Part shown: positions 40,701 to 55,700 of the stretch, one piece after another
How the letters are laid out: every line of letters begins with the position of its first letter
Position numbering within the stretch: position 1 is the first letter of the stretch
Origin: Lamellibrachia columna
Lineage: Eukaryota; Annelida; Polychaeta; Sabellida; Siboglinidae
Assembly: GCA_963662155.1 (NCBI GenBank)
Contig: OY759267.1
Span: 38,612,278-38,676,277 of the forward strand
Length of the DNA stretch: 64,000 nt
Reading direction: 5' to 3'
Made by a program: the position numbers and the translations under genes
Notes under the pieces: generated by a model
Told to the model about the DNA's origin: nothing
The model's database searches: none
The model's input: the letters and a program-made list of their open reading frames with translations, nothing else

Positions 40701-43700
40701 ATGTCAAAACAGTCCGTACATTGAGAAAGTGTCCCGACATAGCAGGTGTCCGCTCATCGGAGGGTCCGTTGACGGCAGGTACTACTGTACACTGAACAGT
40801 GTGCAACATAAAGTTGAAAATATTAAGGCCCAACCAGCGGCTCAAGCTTTCACAACACCTCAAATCCAGTTATTGGGGATAGCTTTACTACTACGATAGC
40901 GGTATTACCATTGCAATACTATTGAGATAGTTTTATAACTATTGTGATAGTACTGGAATAACGAATACCCAGGAAGACAGTCACAAACCATAATTGATGA
41001 GTGGTCATATCACAAGGCCTTGGAGGCCGTCGATTCAAAATCCACGAGTGACTCTGGTCAACGATAGCTGGTGTTAATAAATAAGTAAAATGACAAAGTA
41101 AAGTTGAGAAATCAAAAAGTATGTTTACAAACCGTACTATAGTGGCACAAGTAGCCATGTGGATTTGTTTAGCCAGCCATCATCACTATTGATAATTCTG
41201 TGTACTGTACATAGCTATCGATAGTTAATTTTTTTATCGATAGTGTTGCATCGTCACATCGACTGATGCGATGCATCGATAGTAACTGGAGGTATCATTA
41301 CACCTCTAGTAAGTGAGGAGATGGGGTACTCACCCTCCCTCGTGAGGTCACATCCTCGTTGTAATTGCAGCTGGTTCCCACGGCAATGAACCCCTTGAGC
41401 CCACTGACTGTGCCCTCAGACGTCAGGTTAACATTCTTCACACAGCTTACATGCTCAAAGTCATCCAACTCAAACCTGGGGTGGCAGCGAGACACACATA
41501 CAATGTCAGGTCCTTAAAAAACATTCCTCAGTCACATATTTTCACTCATCTCGTTTTTTTATCATTTCATGAAAAAAACAAACCTATCCAGTATCCACTT
41601 GTTTGTACAAATCTATTATTTAGTTTTGGTGAAATCATCAGATAAACTAGTAGAATATTTTTGACCCGATCCAGTCAAAATTCGGCTAAAATATAAGATG
41701 GTTCAGGCATATATACTATAACAAGGCTATTCACACTTTTGCAAGTTGCCCGATCTAACGATTAAAATCAATTCTTTCAATGATTTAAACAAAATTACAC
41801 TTTTATTAAACCATCTGTGCATATTACTTAAACTATTCAACAGGCAACAGGCTAAATCAATTGAGGGAGTTTCAAGCCAGCGAACTACATCATAAAGCAG
41901 ATGCTATTGACAAGCAAAACTGCACCTAAATTTATTAATGCCATGTTGCAACACTGGCACCATATTAAAATATATTCATATCGGTTACCTGGACATTTTA
42001 ATTCATAATTATTTTCTACTGGCTACAGATTAAAACTAACATTTCCGGTACTTGATGAGATCAGAATTTGCTGACTTGAATATGATTCAAAACGTACATA
42101 TTAGGTGGAGCCACGTACATAACAATGGGAAAGATGTGGTGCCATGTGGTGCCATGTACATAACAATGGGAAAGAAGGCTGACAGCACCACAACGAAAAA
42201 GCTGAAAATTTCACATGTACAAAAACTACTTCAACCTTTCTTTAATAATTTCAGTGCGCTAACGCTGGTCTAACATTATTTTATGGGATATATAGGAATT
42301 CAGAAGTAAAAACATAGGAATATAAAAAAATATATATAGAGCAGTATCTCAGGTGGTGCCATCTACCTAGATATTAGGTGGAGCCACGTACATAACAATG
42401 GGAAAGATGTGGTGCCAAGTGGTGCTATGTACATAACAACGGGAAAGATGTGGTGCCATGTGGTGCTATGTATATAACAATGGGAAAGATGTGGTGCCAT
42501 GTGGTGCTATGTATATAACAATGGGAAAGATGTGGTGCCATGTGGAGCTATGTACATAACAATGGGAAAGAAGGCATGACAGCACAACAACGAAAAAGAT
42601 GAAAATTTCACATGTACAGAAAACTAATTTAATCTTTCTTTACTAATTTCAGTGTGCCAATGTTGGTGTAACATTAATTTATGGGATATATAGGAATTCA
42701 GATGTAAAAACATAGTAATATTTAGAGGTATTTCATGTATCAACATCTAGCGACTTGAATTAGCAACTGCCCACTTTTAAACTGGCATCTGATTATGGTA
42801 TGGTGTCACTCACACCACACCACATATGGTATGGTGTCACTCACACCACACCACATATGGTATGGTGTCACTCACACCACACCACATATGGTATGGTGTC
42901 ACTCACACCACACTACATATGGTATGGTGTCACTCACACCACACCACATATGGTATGGTGTCACTCACACCACACCACATATGGTATGGTGTCACTCACA
43001 CCACACCACATATGGTATGGTGTCACTCACACCACAGTCAGATCCCCACCCACAGGTGGTCTTTATGGCATGGTGTCACTCACACCACACCAGTCAGATC
43101 CCCACCCACAGGTGGTCATTATGGTATGGTGTCACTCACACCACACCACAGCCAGATCCCCACCCACAGGTGGTCATTAACATGTAGATTTCAAAGGCAA
43201 AAATAATTTTGTAGTGATGAGGTACACGAAACCTCCAAATATCTACAATTATTAGGAAAATATAGGATTTTTTAAATATAGGAAAATATAGGAACTGCAA
43301 TTAAAATATAGGAAATATAGGTGGGCACCCTGTAATATATCTTTTCAAGATCAGTTGAATGTCTCCAAGACAGAACAGGTGAAAGAACAGACCTTGTGTT
43401 TGGCACAGGTTCCCAACTGACGGGAGAGAACAACTGGATGCTGAACTTGTCGATGGTTGGGTAGATGTATCGCTCATCTGTAGCAGACAGTGCACAACGC
43501 TGTCAGTCACTCATATGACACGTCTGTCAAAGCTAAATGTTGGATTATCACAGTGCAATTTCATATTTATCTCAATAAATTCAAAGATATTCCAGATATT
43601 GACTAAATATTTTTTTCTATTCCTACATTAATAAAAAAGTTGTTGGAAACTGATGGTGTAAGAGAATTTTTTTGTCCTTGTGAAAATATCTTTGTTGTGG

Positions 43701-46700
43701 CATATGATGGAAGTTAATCTGTCAAGACACTAAAGTTTCAAACTGACCACAACAACAGTAACAAAACAGGATAATTGTCAGGGTGCAAACAAATGATTAA
43801 CCACAGATTTGTATTCAGCAATCTCCATACAATTTAGAAATACAGAGATATTCGTCTCCAGCACAGCACATATAGACAGACTTCTGAGAGATCCTGTTTG
43901 GAGGATGGTTTTTTGTAAGTCAGATCAAAAGAACATAACAGACAGATAAAACTGGTGATTACACAGTAAGGTAGCTGGGGTGGCTATTCTATGCTTGTTT
44001 TTAACCGAGTAGTTTCAGTACCAGTAAATCAACCATTTCTTCACAAATCGTAGTTGAAATACTACATAATACTCCAGATTAATAAAACTCAAGAGTTTTT
44101 CATTTATGTGGTGATATTTCGTAATTTTTAAAAAATTTTTGTTAATAAATAAACTACCCATATAATGCCATTTTATAATTTTTAGAGAACCCTCAAACAA
44201 ATAAATGACATACATATAAGTATGACAGTGTCAGTGATGATCCCACAAGTTAGTTCGGTTCACATGAATGAATTACAGCGGCTACAAGACCAGGAAGATC
44301 TCAGCAGAATTCTGAATGACAGCCAAAAGTTACACAAACATTTTGAGACAACCCCTCTACCATTCGTTCCAGAATCCCATGTGATTTTGCTCACAAATAC
44401 GTTAATTTCATATGCCACATTTCAGCGTCGTAAGTGTTGTAGCTTTTATAAAACTATAAAACACTGAATTAGGTAATGTTTCCTGGTTGTTAGAGATAAC
44501 AGAAATGTCAATGTATTGTGCTTGAAATGTGATGTTTTTCACTGGCGTTTTGCGTATCGTTGACAAAACATCATTTCTAATATTGACGTCTCCTTAATTT
44601 TGTCACCACAAAGCCCTTGAACCTGCATTTGTATTGTATTGTCGACTATCAAGATCAGATTACACCAGTCCAGTTTTGGGGCACAAGATCATTTGATTGG
44701 ATCGTTATCCGGTGGGGTCATGGGTCACAGCTACCAGCGTCAATGACATAATAAACTAACTTAATCACAGATTAAGAACTAGTTAATTGAGGTCAGCATC
44801 GTACTGCATTGTACTGGAATCACAGTAACCAGACGATGTGTTCCACATTCATGGCGAACAAATATACGTTGGTTTTAAGTGCACGCCGACTCGAAGCACA
44901 TGTAGTCATTACTATGGAAACATCATCAGTGCTTCCAAGTCAGAGGGATTTCCTAAATGACTGATTTTTAAAGGATGGATTGGCAAAATACAACATTAGT
45001 GCTGGGTGTTTATTTGTGGTGTCTATGTTCAGTTCAATATTTCCTAGCATGATATGAGGATAAAAATTAAAACATCAACTGACAAGTTAGCCACCCCAGC
45101 AACCTTATTACAAAAGCTAAGAGACTACATCTTCCAAGCACTTCAAAGTCTTTCTCATCTTTCTCTCATATATAAAACTGTTATTACAAAAGCTAAGACT
45201 ACCTCTTTCAAGCACTTCAAAGTCTTTCTCCCCTTCCACTGCGACCTTCACAAACTTGTTACACGGCTCAGCGACACTTGTGACTACAGCGTATGTCTGC
45301 AACATACACAGTAAAGGTGGGTTAACACACCACTAGCCATAGCATAATTAAAAATACATGTATCAAGCTTACCTAAGATAATTTTCTTGACAAAGGAAAT
45401 AATTTTCTTTCTTGTTAGTTTCATCATTATTTCCTTAGACCTCACCAAAACATTTTACCTTCACAAAAACATTAATTTTAAATAACTCGCTAATATAATA
45501 ATAACAAAACTTATTTTGCAACTGTACCCATGGAAACCAAGCTCAGAGGCACATCTAAACAACAGGGTTAATCAATTTCAAAATCGGTTAGCAACATTAA
45601 GTCGTCAACACATGGATGGATATGCCTGGGCGCTAAGGAGGATGGTTAAAAAGATGATTCATCAATTGATGGCGAAATTGTGTAATGTTTTCCACCGATC
45701 TAACCCTAACAGGGAGTGAATTCCATAAAGTTGATGTGGCAACCGACAAAGCCCTTGTTTAATTTAAACATCTGAATCCATTCTTCCGAGTTTTTGGCAC
45801 TCTCCTTAGATCTGTGTGGACCCCGTTCCAAATGGCATGGCTCTCACTTCATGTAACAGGATAAAACATCTTATCTTTATCTGTGAACGCCACAACAGAC
45901 CACTGACCTTGCTCTCAGGGTGGTAGACCACAAAGTGTGGACTTGATCGCAGCGGCACCTTCCGCACAGACCAGTGGGCGTCGTACGACAGATGTGTTGG
46001 CAGCACACAGATACGCATCTCTCCCTGGCAACAGATGCTCCATCAGTGGCTCACAGACTTGATATTCTTCACAGTACAACACACATGCACGCACGCTTAC
46101 AACCACATGTGAGGAAAGTGAATAACAGCTACTATTGGGACAACTTACACAAACGTGTATAATAATAATATAATGCAGAATCATGATGGAATTTTTTTTA
46201 AATGAAATCAACTGTAAATTGTTAGAAGTAACGATCATTACTTCATTATTTTCTACCAATTTGATGAACATTTTCATGAATGTAAATTGAAAACAGAAAT
46301 TTATGATCATTCGAAATCAACCCTTACCCAACTTTTGAATCCTTCCCCATGGTTTAAATTCCTGCTTACCTGTATACAAATTTGACAATATTGTCAATGC
46401 AGCCATGTACCTTACCTGTCGGTTGAAGTAGAGGAACCCCTTGGGGCAATTGACATTGTGGAAGGGTGTCATGCATGTGATCACCCCATCTATGGCCATG
46501 GGGTGGATACGCAGTATACCCCGTGCCGTCATGAAGAGCCAGTGGGGGTATGGGCCACATATGAACACCTGCATGGACAGGTGAAAGAGAGGGCTGGTAG
46601 ACTCACTAACAGTCAAGGCCTTTGAAACCACACTTAGATCTCAAGAGTAGAACTGATCTATTACTTGACAAATATACAAGTTGATTAAATTAATAGCTGT

Positions 46701-49700
46701 TTTTCCTCACTGGTTCCTTTATACAGGGGTGAAGCTAGTTGATACACTACTACTGTACGGCTATTATATCTTTCCACTTCTCCTTATTGGCAGCCTTCTC
46801 TATCCACGTCTCACCCTCCTCTGCCTTTGTTACATCCCTCTTTACTCAGACTCACATCTCAGTTGTGATCTGGCCCTTTTCCTATGGCCTGGCTGTTTGA
46901 TCGCCTCTACTTTCTAACATTGTTGACCCTCCTCCATCAGCACAAATTTAAAACAATTTCTATTCAGACATACTGTCTCTAACTCACCCCAGAATATCCA
47001 CATATGTCGTTGAAAGGCCGCAGCCAGTTGACGTAGTCCGCTTTCTCTGCCCCCGTCTCCCCTGTCTCCGAAGCCTTCTTTTTCATTTTGACTGGCCGCC
47101 TCTCCTTCAGAATGAGGCCATGCTCCAGTTTCTTGAAGCGCAGTTTCAGGCGCTTGTCAGTCGGTGATGCACAGTAGGGGAATGCTTCGTATATGAGAAG
47201 TTCGTCTTCTAGTCGTGCCTGTGAAATCATGGGGAAACATGACAGTGTGTATGTGACAGAATCTTACTAAGATCAATTCGCTCTGTCAACAGTGTCACTG
47301 ACCATACAGCAGAAGCGGATATATCAGTTATTTACCAGATGGTCTTCATATCTGCCCTTGCAGTATGCATTTGGTGCTAGGTGCAACAAAGTAACAATAT
47401 CCGAACAACTCAAGCCGTTCTCTACATTTTGGCCAAAGCTAGTGTTGATCCGATTAATCGATTTTGTTGATGATTGGTTAGTTCATGCTTCTGATCAATT
47501 AATGCTGAATTTCGCCAACTCAAGTGTTCGCCCATTCAATCTGGACGCGCCAAAAATCTTGTGGCGCCACAGCTGGATAATCGAGGCTAATTATGGTGTC
47601 AAAAAAGTCGGGCGGTGTTAAAGAAGCTGACCAACTATTTTGATTATTCCATGTAGTATCAACAGAAAGCCTTGTGGTTGGCCTATACACCTAAATTGAC
47701 ATCACTTAATTTATTAAGTTATTTAATTCAGCAAATGATACTTGCAAATTGAATTGAAACACCAGTATCACTGAGTAAGGTTATTATACTAGTTCAGACA
47801 GTTAAAATGATCTTGTGGGCTTTTTGAGGTGAATATTCAGCAAGTTGTCGACGTGATTTTGTGCAAAATAAAAAAATATATATTAAACACATTTGTATCA
47901 TTTTCTCTTTATTTTTCAGCTAAAATGCATAGCTACATCTTCCCTATTGGACATAGGGGCATGCAACAAGTCAGTAATGATCTGGTGGCATGATTAAATT
48001 GGGTTTATTTTATTCCAACAATGACTGCTCACTAACATATCACATAATCGATCAACGATCAATTTGGCCAAACCGATGATCGATTACCAGGTACCAATTC
48101 CCAATACTAGCCAAAGCCACATCAGACTTCGTCATGATCTTGCAAACCACATATCAAATAATTCATGCAGGTATAATGTCACTACGCAAAAATTCTCTGC
48201 AATATAATCTTGACAAAAGTTGACATAGCACATATATCTGTCATTCAACAACAATCCTAATTCTTGTTTTTTACAGTGAATGCAGGAACTCTTCCTGTTT
48301 TATGCTATTAATGCATTTCAGCTAACTTAGTTACCAGCTGGAAAATGCAACAGAGTTTCTAGCTAGTAGCTAAGATGTTAGAATAAATTAAACTAATTTC
48401 TCAGAACCTCTCGGGACCTCATAATTTCATAAATTATTGTAAAATGACTATAGTAATTTCATTCAGTTGTAAGCACAACCTCCAAAAATGCTGGCTGAAG
48501 CGAAAATGAAATGCAAGATTTAAAAACAAAACACATTTGCCTCACCATGAGATGTGGCCGGCTCTTCTTGTTACCGAGTCCAACGAGCAGCAGCTCCTTC
48601 ACTGATGCCATTTGTTGGAGCGATGTGGAACTTTTGTCGCTGCTGCCAGATGTTGATCTTGAAAAAAAAAGTAATCCAAATATTTTTTTTTAAATTAGAT
48701 ACTGCAAGCATAAGATCTCTTCTACTATGTCCATCTGATAAGGTGGGTTTGCATCCACATAAAAAAAAAAAAATGGGAGGGTGAGGGTTGAACCCTTGAT
48801 GTTCTGGTGATGATGCGAGCAATGCGTTATGATTCTGGGTAGGTGTTGTGTAGGTGGTTGTGTGAACAAGTTCAATGGGCTGACCCCAGGGTTCACCAGC
48901 AGCGTGAAAAAATGTGACACATTTCAATTGCTTTAGGAAGAGAAAATTATTTAACAAACCGCTTTAATACAATTCAAACAACAATGACAATTGACAATTA
49001 AAATATGGTTTCAAAATAAGATTATTCCACATTTTTACTCAAACAGATTACTACTAGTAAAGATAACTTGGTAGTTTGTGAATGTTATGATACAATACAG
49101 AAACAATTTCAGGACACACAACATTATCACAGAAACATCTATTTGGTACTTGGTGCTGCCAGTCAATATCTTGATGGCTTCTTGGAATCCAACTCTCAAA
49201 ATTGCGACGTAATACTCGCAGTTACAGTCTCGCAACGGTTTACGAAACGTGGGACCATCGTAGAAAAAAACACATGACGTTATGAACAATTGTATGTAAT
49301 TGTTCACATAGCATTATGAACAATTGTACTCAATAACTACAAAGGGTAATTCGATTGTTTGTAGACAAGGTAACAGTAGGGTGAATTTAGAAAAATAAAG
49401 TGTCTCCTTCCTGAGGTAGTAGACGAAACCCTGAGAGTTTGGTGTTTAAGAAGCAAAGTGTTTAGAAGGAATACCATAACATATATACATACATACTCTA
49501 GCTAGATTATAGCAGGATTAAGCACTGACCCAGTGTCGAGGGTCTGGACGCTGTCCACTAGCACCTTGTGACCAACAGGGAAGTTCTTGACTAGAAAACA
49601 AAGCTGGAATTCCTGTTCCTGCACACTGTACACCTGAAACCCCAGCCAGAACGTGACAAGTGCTATATCTAGTTTCCATATGGGTGATAAAACTGTAACT

Positions 49701-52700
49701 TCTCTTAATTGGGTTACATTAAGAATTCAGCTAACAGTAACTTTTTGCACTAAAACATACAAGTTAGGAGATAAAAAATGTCTGTCAATCAAAATAACTC
49801 ATGGCAAAATGGTTGGTGGGTATAATAATAACAGACATTTGTGTATGTGTCAGTGTTGCAGTGTTTACGTTAAGCTTGTGTTCTCTGCTCTCTAAGGCTT
49901 CGGAGAGATCCTTACAGTTTGAGTAGTTTTATCCACAGATTAAGAAAAAGGCAAATTGTATACTTGGTAATATATTGACATCTTTGCCATTAATGCTATG
50001 TAGACTTGGTGGATGCTATATTATTACAATTACCTTGATTTTTATATTGCCATGAAAAAATAACAAGAAAAGGACAACCCACTATTGAGTCACATGATAA
50101 TGATGAAAGAAAATAAGACGTACCTCCAGCATTCCGTTGGCATGAGCAAAAACTGCCCAGAATGTGGGGGTCACTTCTTCCAATTTCCCTGAACTGAAAA
50201 CCAACATGCAAATTAGACAATTTACATACATAATTGAAAACAATATACTCATGATAAATTGTGTTATAGTCAGTTTTGTGTGGCAGTTATAACAGAAACA
50301 CATTCATATTAACCCTCTATACTGGTTTGAAAGAGGAGACATTGATATTGATCCTCTGCATTTGTTTGAAAGAGGAGACACATTCATATTAATTCTATGC
50401 ATTTACTTGAAAGAGACATATTCATATTAATTTTATGCATTTATTTGAAAGAAGAGACATATTTGTATTAACCCTTTGCATTGGTTCGAAACACGAGATA
50501 CATTCATAATAACCCTTTCCACCGGTTTGAAAGAGGAGACACATTCATATTAACCCTCTGTATCTGCATCCAGCTCACCTTTCACTTGCCTCGCTGGCTT
50601 TCTCCTTCTGTTCAGGTTTCTTTGACATGCCCGAGTCACCGTACAGCAACTCGTCTTCATCGTCCACCGAACTGTTCAGACAGATTTGTCGATTTTACCA
50701 GTAATACAAATGTGCTTAGTTGGCATCTCTTGTTGGCATCACGTTTGCATTTACGGTTTTTAAATAATATTGTTTTATTGCATGATGCATCCAAATATAA
50801 CTCTTACTTTTTAGATAGACTGAAAACCGCTTACTAAGAAAGTGAAACCTGGTCAATGGACATTGACAAGAGCTCAGCCAAGTAAGGTGCTGACACCTGG
50901 CCAGTGACTTGTAAATGGTTTATAAACGTCATAAATGGTGCAACAGATCGTGTCCGATGGGTATGCCTGGTGATGACCATTTGTTATCTCCCAGTATCTT
51001 AAATTTATTTTATAATCATACTCTAGTTTCGAGAACACATCATAAAGATGACAAATACATTCGTATTTGAGAAAATGTTTGGGAGAAATTTTTTTTAAAT
51101 AAAATAAAATATTGGGTCGGTAAATCCGTAAACCAACTAATAAAAATAAAAGCCTAAAAGTGAAATTCTGACACGGTTCAATGTTTTGTTGATTTATTGC
51201 TAAAATACAGCCAATAAGATGTCCATTGCTGTCCTACCTGAGCGTTGTCTCAAGGGCGGCAGCTGGTGGAGCTGTAGTGCTCTCACACACTGTGGCTGTG
51301 GGCTCTGTGTTCTCTAGTGCCACCGTAGAGAACAGACTGCTCATGTCCTTGTACACGCAGAAGGTCGACACTCGACTCTATAAGTCAACCACAAAATATC
51401 AGTGCACCCATCCTCTTTTGGTTTAAGATTTATAGGAAATATAAAAAATCAGATATAAAAATATAAGAATAATATAGGAATACGTAAATAAAATAGAGGA
51501 ATAATACAGGAATATTTTAACAAAATATAGGAATATTATTATTTAGCATTATTTCAGGTGGCACCATCTCATGACCCGAGTAAATGCAAATTAGCAACTG
51601 CTGACTTTCAACATTACACCATGAAATTTGCTGATCTTATTATGGTATAGTGTGACTCACACTGTGACTCACACCCTGTGACCCACACTGTGACTCACAC
51701 TGACTCACACCCTGTGACCCACACTGTGACCCACACCCTGTGACTCACACTATAACTCACATCCTGTGACTCACACTATAACTCACATCCTGTGACTCAC
51801 ACTATAACTCACACCGTGACTCACACTATAACTCACACCATGTGACTCACACTATAACTCACACCATGTGACTCACACTATAACTCACACCCTGTAACTC
51901 ACACGGTGACTCACACCCTACCACAACCAGACCCCCATCCACAGGTGGTCATCAACACAAATGTAGGAAAATGTCCATGAGTTACCTGCGAGGAGAGCTG
52001 TGGACGGGTGACAATCAAGCGGGGACTTTCAACGAAGAGGTCCGTCTTGAGTGTCACCAGCATAATGACACCCTCTCGACTCTTGATCAGTATGTAGGGA
52101 TCAGCGGCGGAACAGGAAACAATTGGAGAGCCGACGTCTATGGGGATATGCTGCAGCTGGGTCACTGTCCGATGGCAAGTATGGTCAGAACATGAATACG
52201 TCATTGACACATCTATGAAGCCATTAAGTTATTGGGCAGAAACCTTACACAAATTTTTTTAACCAGTATGGTGCATGCGATAATGGCATTATGTGAGAAA
52301 CAAATGAATAGGTTTTTAACTAACTGATACCAGCATTAATTCCTAGCTCACTCCTTTCTAATTTAATGCTGAAAGATCCTTGAAATGTCTAACATTCTAT
52401 CGCCTCATTGCGTTGAATTTAAAGTGGACATGGACACACGCACATAGAGAAACTATTCTTCTTATTTTGTGTGGATAGTTTGCACAGCTGTATTTTGAGG
52501 TTGTTGATCTCCTCATTGCTTTAGTGGAAGCTGAGTGGACCTCAGAGATTCCTCCGCTGAAGGCAAACATGCAGCAGTGGTTGACGATGTGGTCAACAGA
52601 AGAGCATGCATTGACAAGATGGTATGGTTCATATATCTAGTAGACAATTTCATTCTTCAACTTTAAATCGAGAGGACAGAGATTTGAATTCTTTTTCTGC

Positions 52701-55700
52701 TGTATGAAGCGAGGGCAAGTAAATTCACCCCACGCTGCTCTTGCTGCACTCAGGGAATATAAATATTCATCTACTTGCGCCGAGGATGTGGGTTTTAAGT
52801 GCAGGACCAAGTGGGATTATACCCATAATGTATGTAACTTTAATGAAACTGCTGTGGTTCTAGAGCCTGTTACCTCCATCGAGCAGCCTGACTCCCATTG
52901 TCGAAACCTGGATGATATACTTGTTGTTGCCAATGTTGCCAGCATACACGGTGGGACCCTGTGTACTGAAGCCACTGTGATCCAACTCCATGATCTCCTG
53001 GCCGGTCTTTAGGATCTACAGTAACATGTTCACATCAACAGCAGATCTCAATTCTACGATTCTAGTGTGACAGAATCTTACCAAGATCAAATCTCTCAAG
53101 GATGATTTCAAAACATTGATGTACGAGTCAACTCTACATGAAATAGGTTCTCTGGGGGGTGGGGGGGTGGGGGGTGGGGGGAGTTAGCAAGTGTTTCATT
53201 TAGCATCAAGCATTGATATATTCTCTGTGATTACTACTTGACAGAGGCACAATTTATCTATGAATAAAACTGATTTAGAGGTATGTAATTGTTATAAAAG
53301 TGAACCTTATTGATAGTAAACATACACAGCTATCGAAATACAGCAGTAACTCATTTCGAGTATTTCTGTCAAAAAGCCACTTCACCTGCCATATCTGGCC
53401 TTAAGTCTAACTGATGTGGCTTCAGTAACCTACCATGCTGGAGTCCTCGCGACTTAAGATCAACAGTGCGTGACTGTCTTCATCAGCCTCATCTTCTTTT
53501 ACTTCTGCTGCTGCAGCTGCGTCCTGCAACAAGCATCTCTAAAACTCACCATGGCACATACATCACATCATCAGTGCACCCATCCACTTTTGGTGTAAGG
53601 CTTATAGGAACTATTGGAATTCAGAAGTAAACATATAGGAATATCATAGGAATATTTTAACAAAATATAGCATTATTACTATTGAGTTAGCGCAAATTAG
53701 CAAATGCCAATTTTCAACATCACATCAGTGAATTCGTTGTTTCGCCGACCATATCATGGTATGATGTAATTGATGCCACAACGGTCATGGATATGTACAT
53801 TTCTACTGCAAAAATATTTTTGTAATGATGAATTGGTAGAAACTTAAAAAAAATATCCACAATTATTAGGAAAATATTGGAATTTGTTTGAAAATACAGG
53901 AATATATTGGAATTGCAATTACAACATAGCAAAACATAGGAACGCTGGACACCCTGCACTACATCACCACTAGCTTAGTGTTTGAATGTGAAACTGAATA
54001 CTTGCTGAATTTATGAATATGAAAACCAATACAGGGTATTCAAATATGAACACATTTTAAGTTTTCACAAATAAACTTGTTACCTCAGTTTGGGTAGACA
54101 AGAATACTTGCATCTGCGCTCAGGCTGTTTAATTAATTAAATATTTAAAAAAAGAAGTACACGAAGCACTAAGCTCAGAATCTCCCGATGCAACAAGACC
54201 TGTATCGGAGCACAATTTGGTGCCACCTAGTGGACAATGAAAACATTACCATATAAATGAAAACTTGAAAACACAATATCCATTTCCAAGCCTAGGCTAG
54301 CGCTGTCGGTGGCCATTTGGGCCATAGGCCACATGGCATCGGATTTGGCTAAACAAAAGTTACCCATTTGAGCCAATTTGGCCACCAGCATTTTCGTTGA
54401 GAAGTCTGCAGAATATATGAGCGTTTGTTTTCTTGATGCACATAAAAAAAAATGTAGCTTAAGCAATTGTATTTGACTAAAAAATATTTGGGGCTTTAGC
54501 TAAAATGGCTAAACAGTTTACATCAGAGCTAGCCCAGCAAGTGTATCTCTACAAAACTATTCGTCTCCTACTCATGGAGGAAGGTGTCATTACCTTATCT
54601 GCTTCTTCAGTGTTTGTGTCATCCTTTTCTACTTTTGCCTCTTCCTCCTCTGGTGTCTTCTTTGGTTTCCGTGGTCCAACCACTGTCCACATGTCCAAGC
54701 AGCCGGGCAACTCAAAGGTGGTCACAACTTGTGGCCGGATGCTTCTCTGTTGGCAGACAGTCACATTGATATAATTAATCACACTATAAATAACATGTAC
54801 TATATTCGACCTATTAAGAATATATGCCCTAATTAACATACACCTCCTTTTTAATCAGCAGGATCCATAATTATTGTAATTTGACTAGTGTTGAATAATT
54901 GAAAAGTATCGCCATCTGGGGTTAAACAGTTGGCACCACTTTTCAGTTGTTCTACTCTAGTCACCAAATGACACCACTAGTGTTAAACAGTTACCTTATT
55001 GTCTAGAGAAATTTTTTTAGTGTATGCTTATAAGAACAGATTTCTTCAGTTTCCATGGCCCCATTTTTTGTCAAGTGCCCTGTACGCTTATTGGGTCGAA
55101 TACTGTAATCATAAATGTAATAAATCAATCAAGGTTCCAAATTGAAAACAATTGGGATATCTCTGGAATATCGAAACAAACTTTGGAGTAAAAAAAAATC
55201 CACCGTAGGGCCACATAATCGTAAGAGGGCACTGGTGTCGAGAGAAAATTTTTTCTCCTCCATTTTTCAGAAAATTTGTATTCATGAAATTGGGATATTT
55301 TAATAACATTGTTCTAATTTTGGGGAATTGCCAATAAATTGGGAGACCTAACTGTGCCTGGGCTGGGAATGTCACATGATTTTACCCCTGGGTACGTGTC
55401 AAGGTCCCTTAAAACGTGGGGCGCTTTGTGTTTCGTTTGTGGGCAAGCACGACATGCAGTGATATTTTAATTAGCCCACATTTTTTACAATTTGTTTACA
55501 AACTCTGTTTAAGACACCCAACACTATTATAATAACAGCTAGTGTTGAAAAGCGACTATTCTGTATGCTACAAAACTATTACTAGGCACACACCTGCAGG
55601 ACAGATATTGCTCCATTTTTGCTGTATCCCGAAGTCGTAACAAGTTCGATGTCTGGGTCAATGGTGTTGCTGAACTCTTCTGACAAGAAGGCTGGTTCAC

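Larger units (their letters stand above)
41990..43332 (+). mobile_element. hAT-like element, copy b, with internal tandem arrays
   Basis: Contains GGGATATATAGGAATTCAGA twice (about 42,284 and 42,685), two copies of a ~350-bp left part with ~42-bp tandem units, a 31-bp array (42,795-43,030), the CAGATCCCCACCCACAGGTG block three times, then AATTATTAGGAAAATATAGG and the terminal GGGCACCCTG. The end lies about 60 nt from the CPSF1 exon 20 donor. Confidence 0.7.

Noticed and set aside
41334..41475. Gene as DDB1 or SF3B3 rather than CPSF1
   Set aside because: These share the CPSF_A fold, but [42 protein letters not shown] and DRSTAHF are CPSF1-specific.
47292..47621. 109-codon plus-strand ORF in a CPSF1 intron
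   Set aside because: No domain recognised, no promoter or splice support, antisense to the gene.
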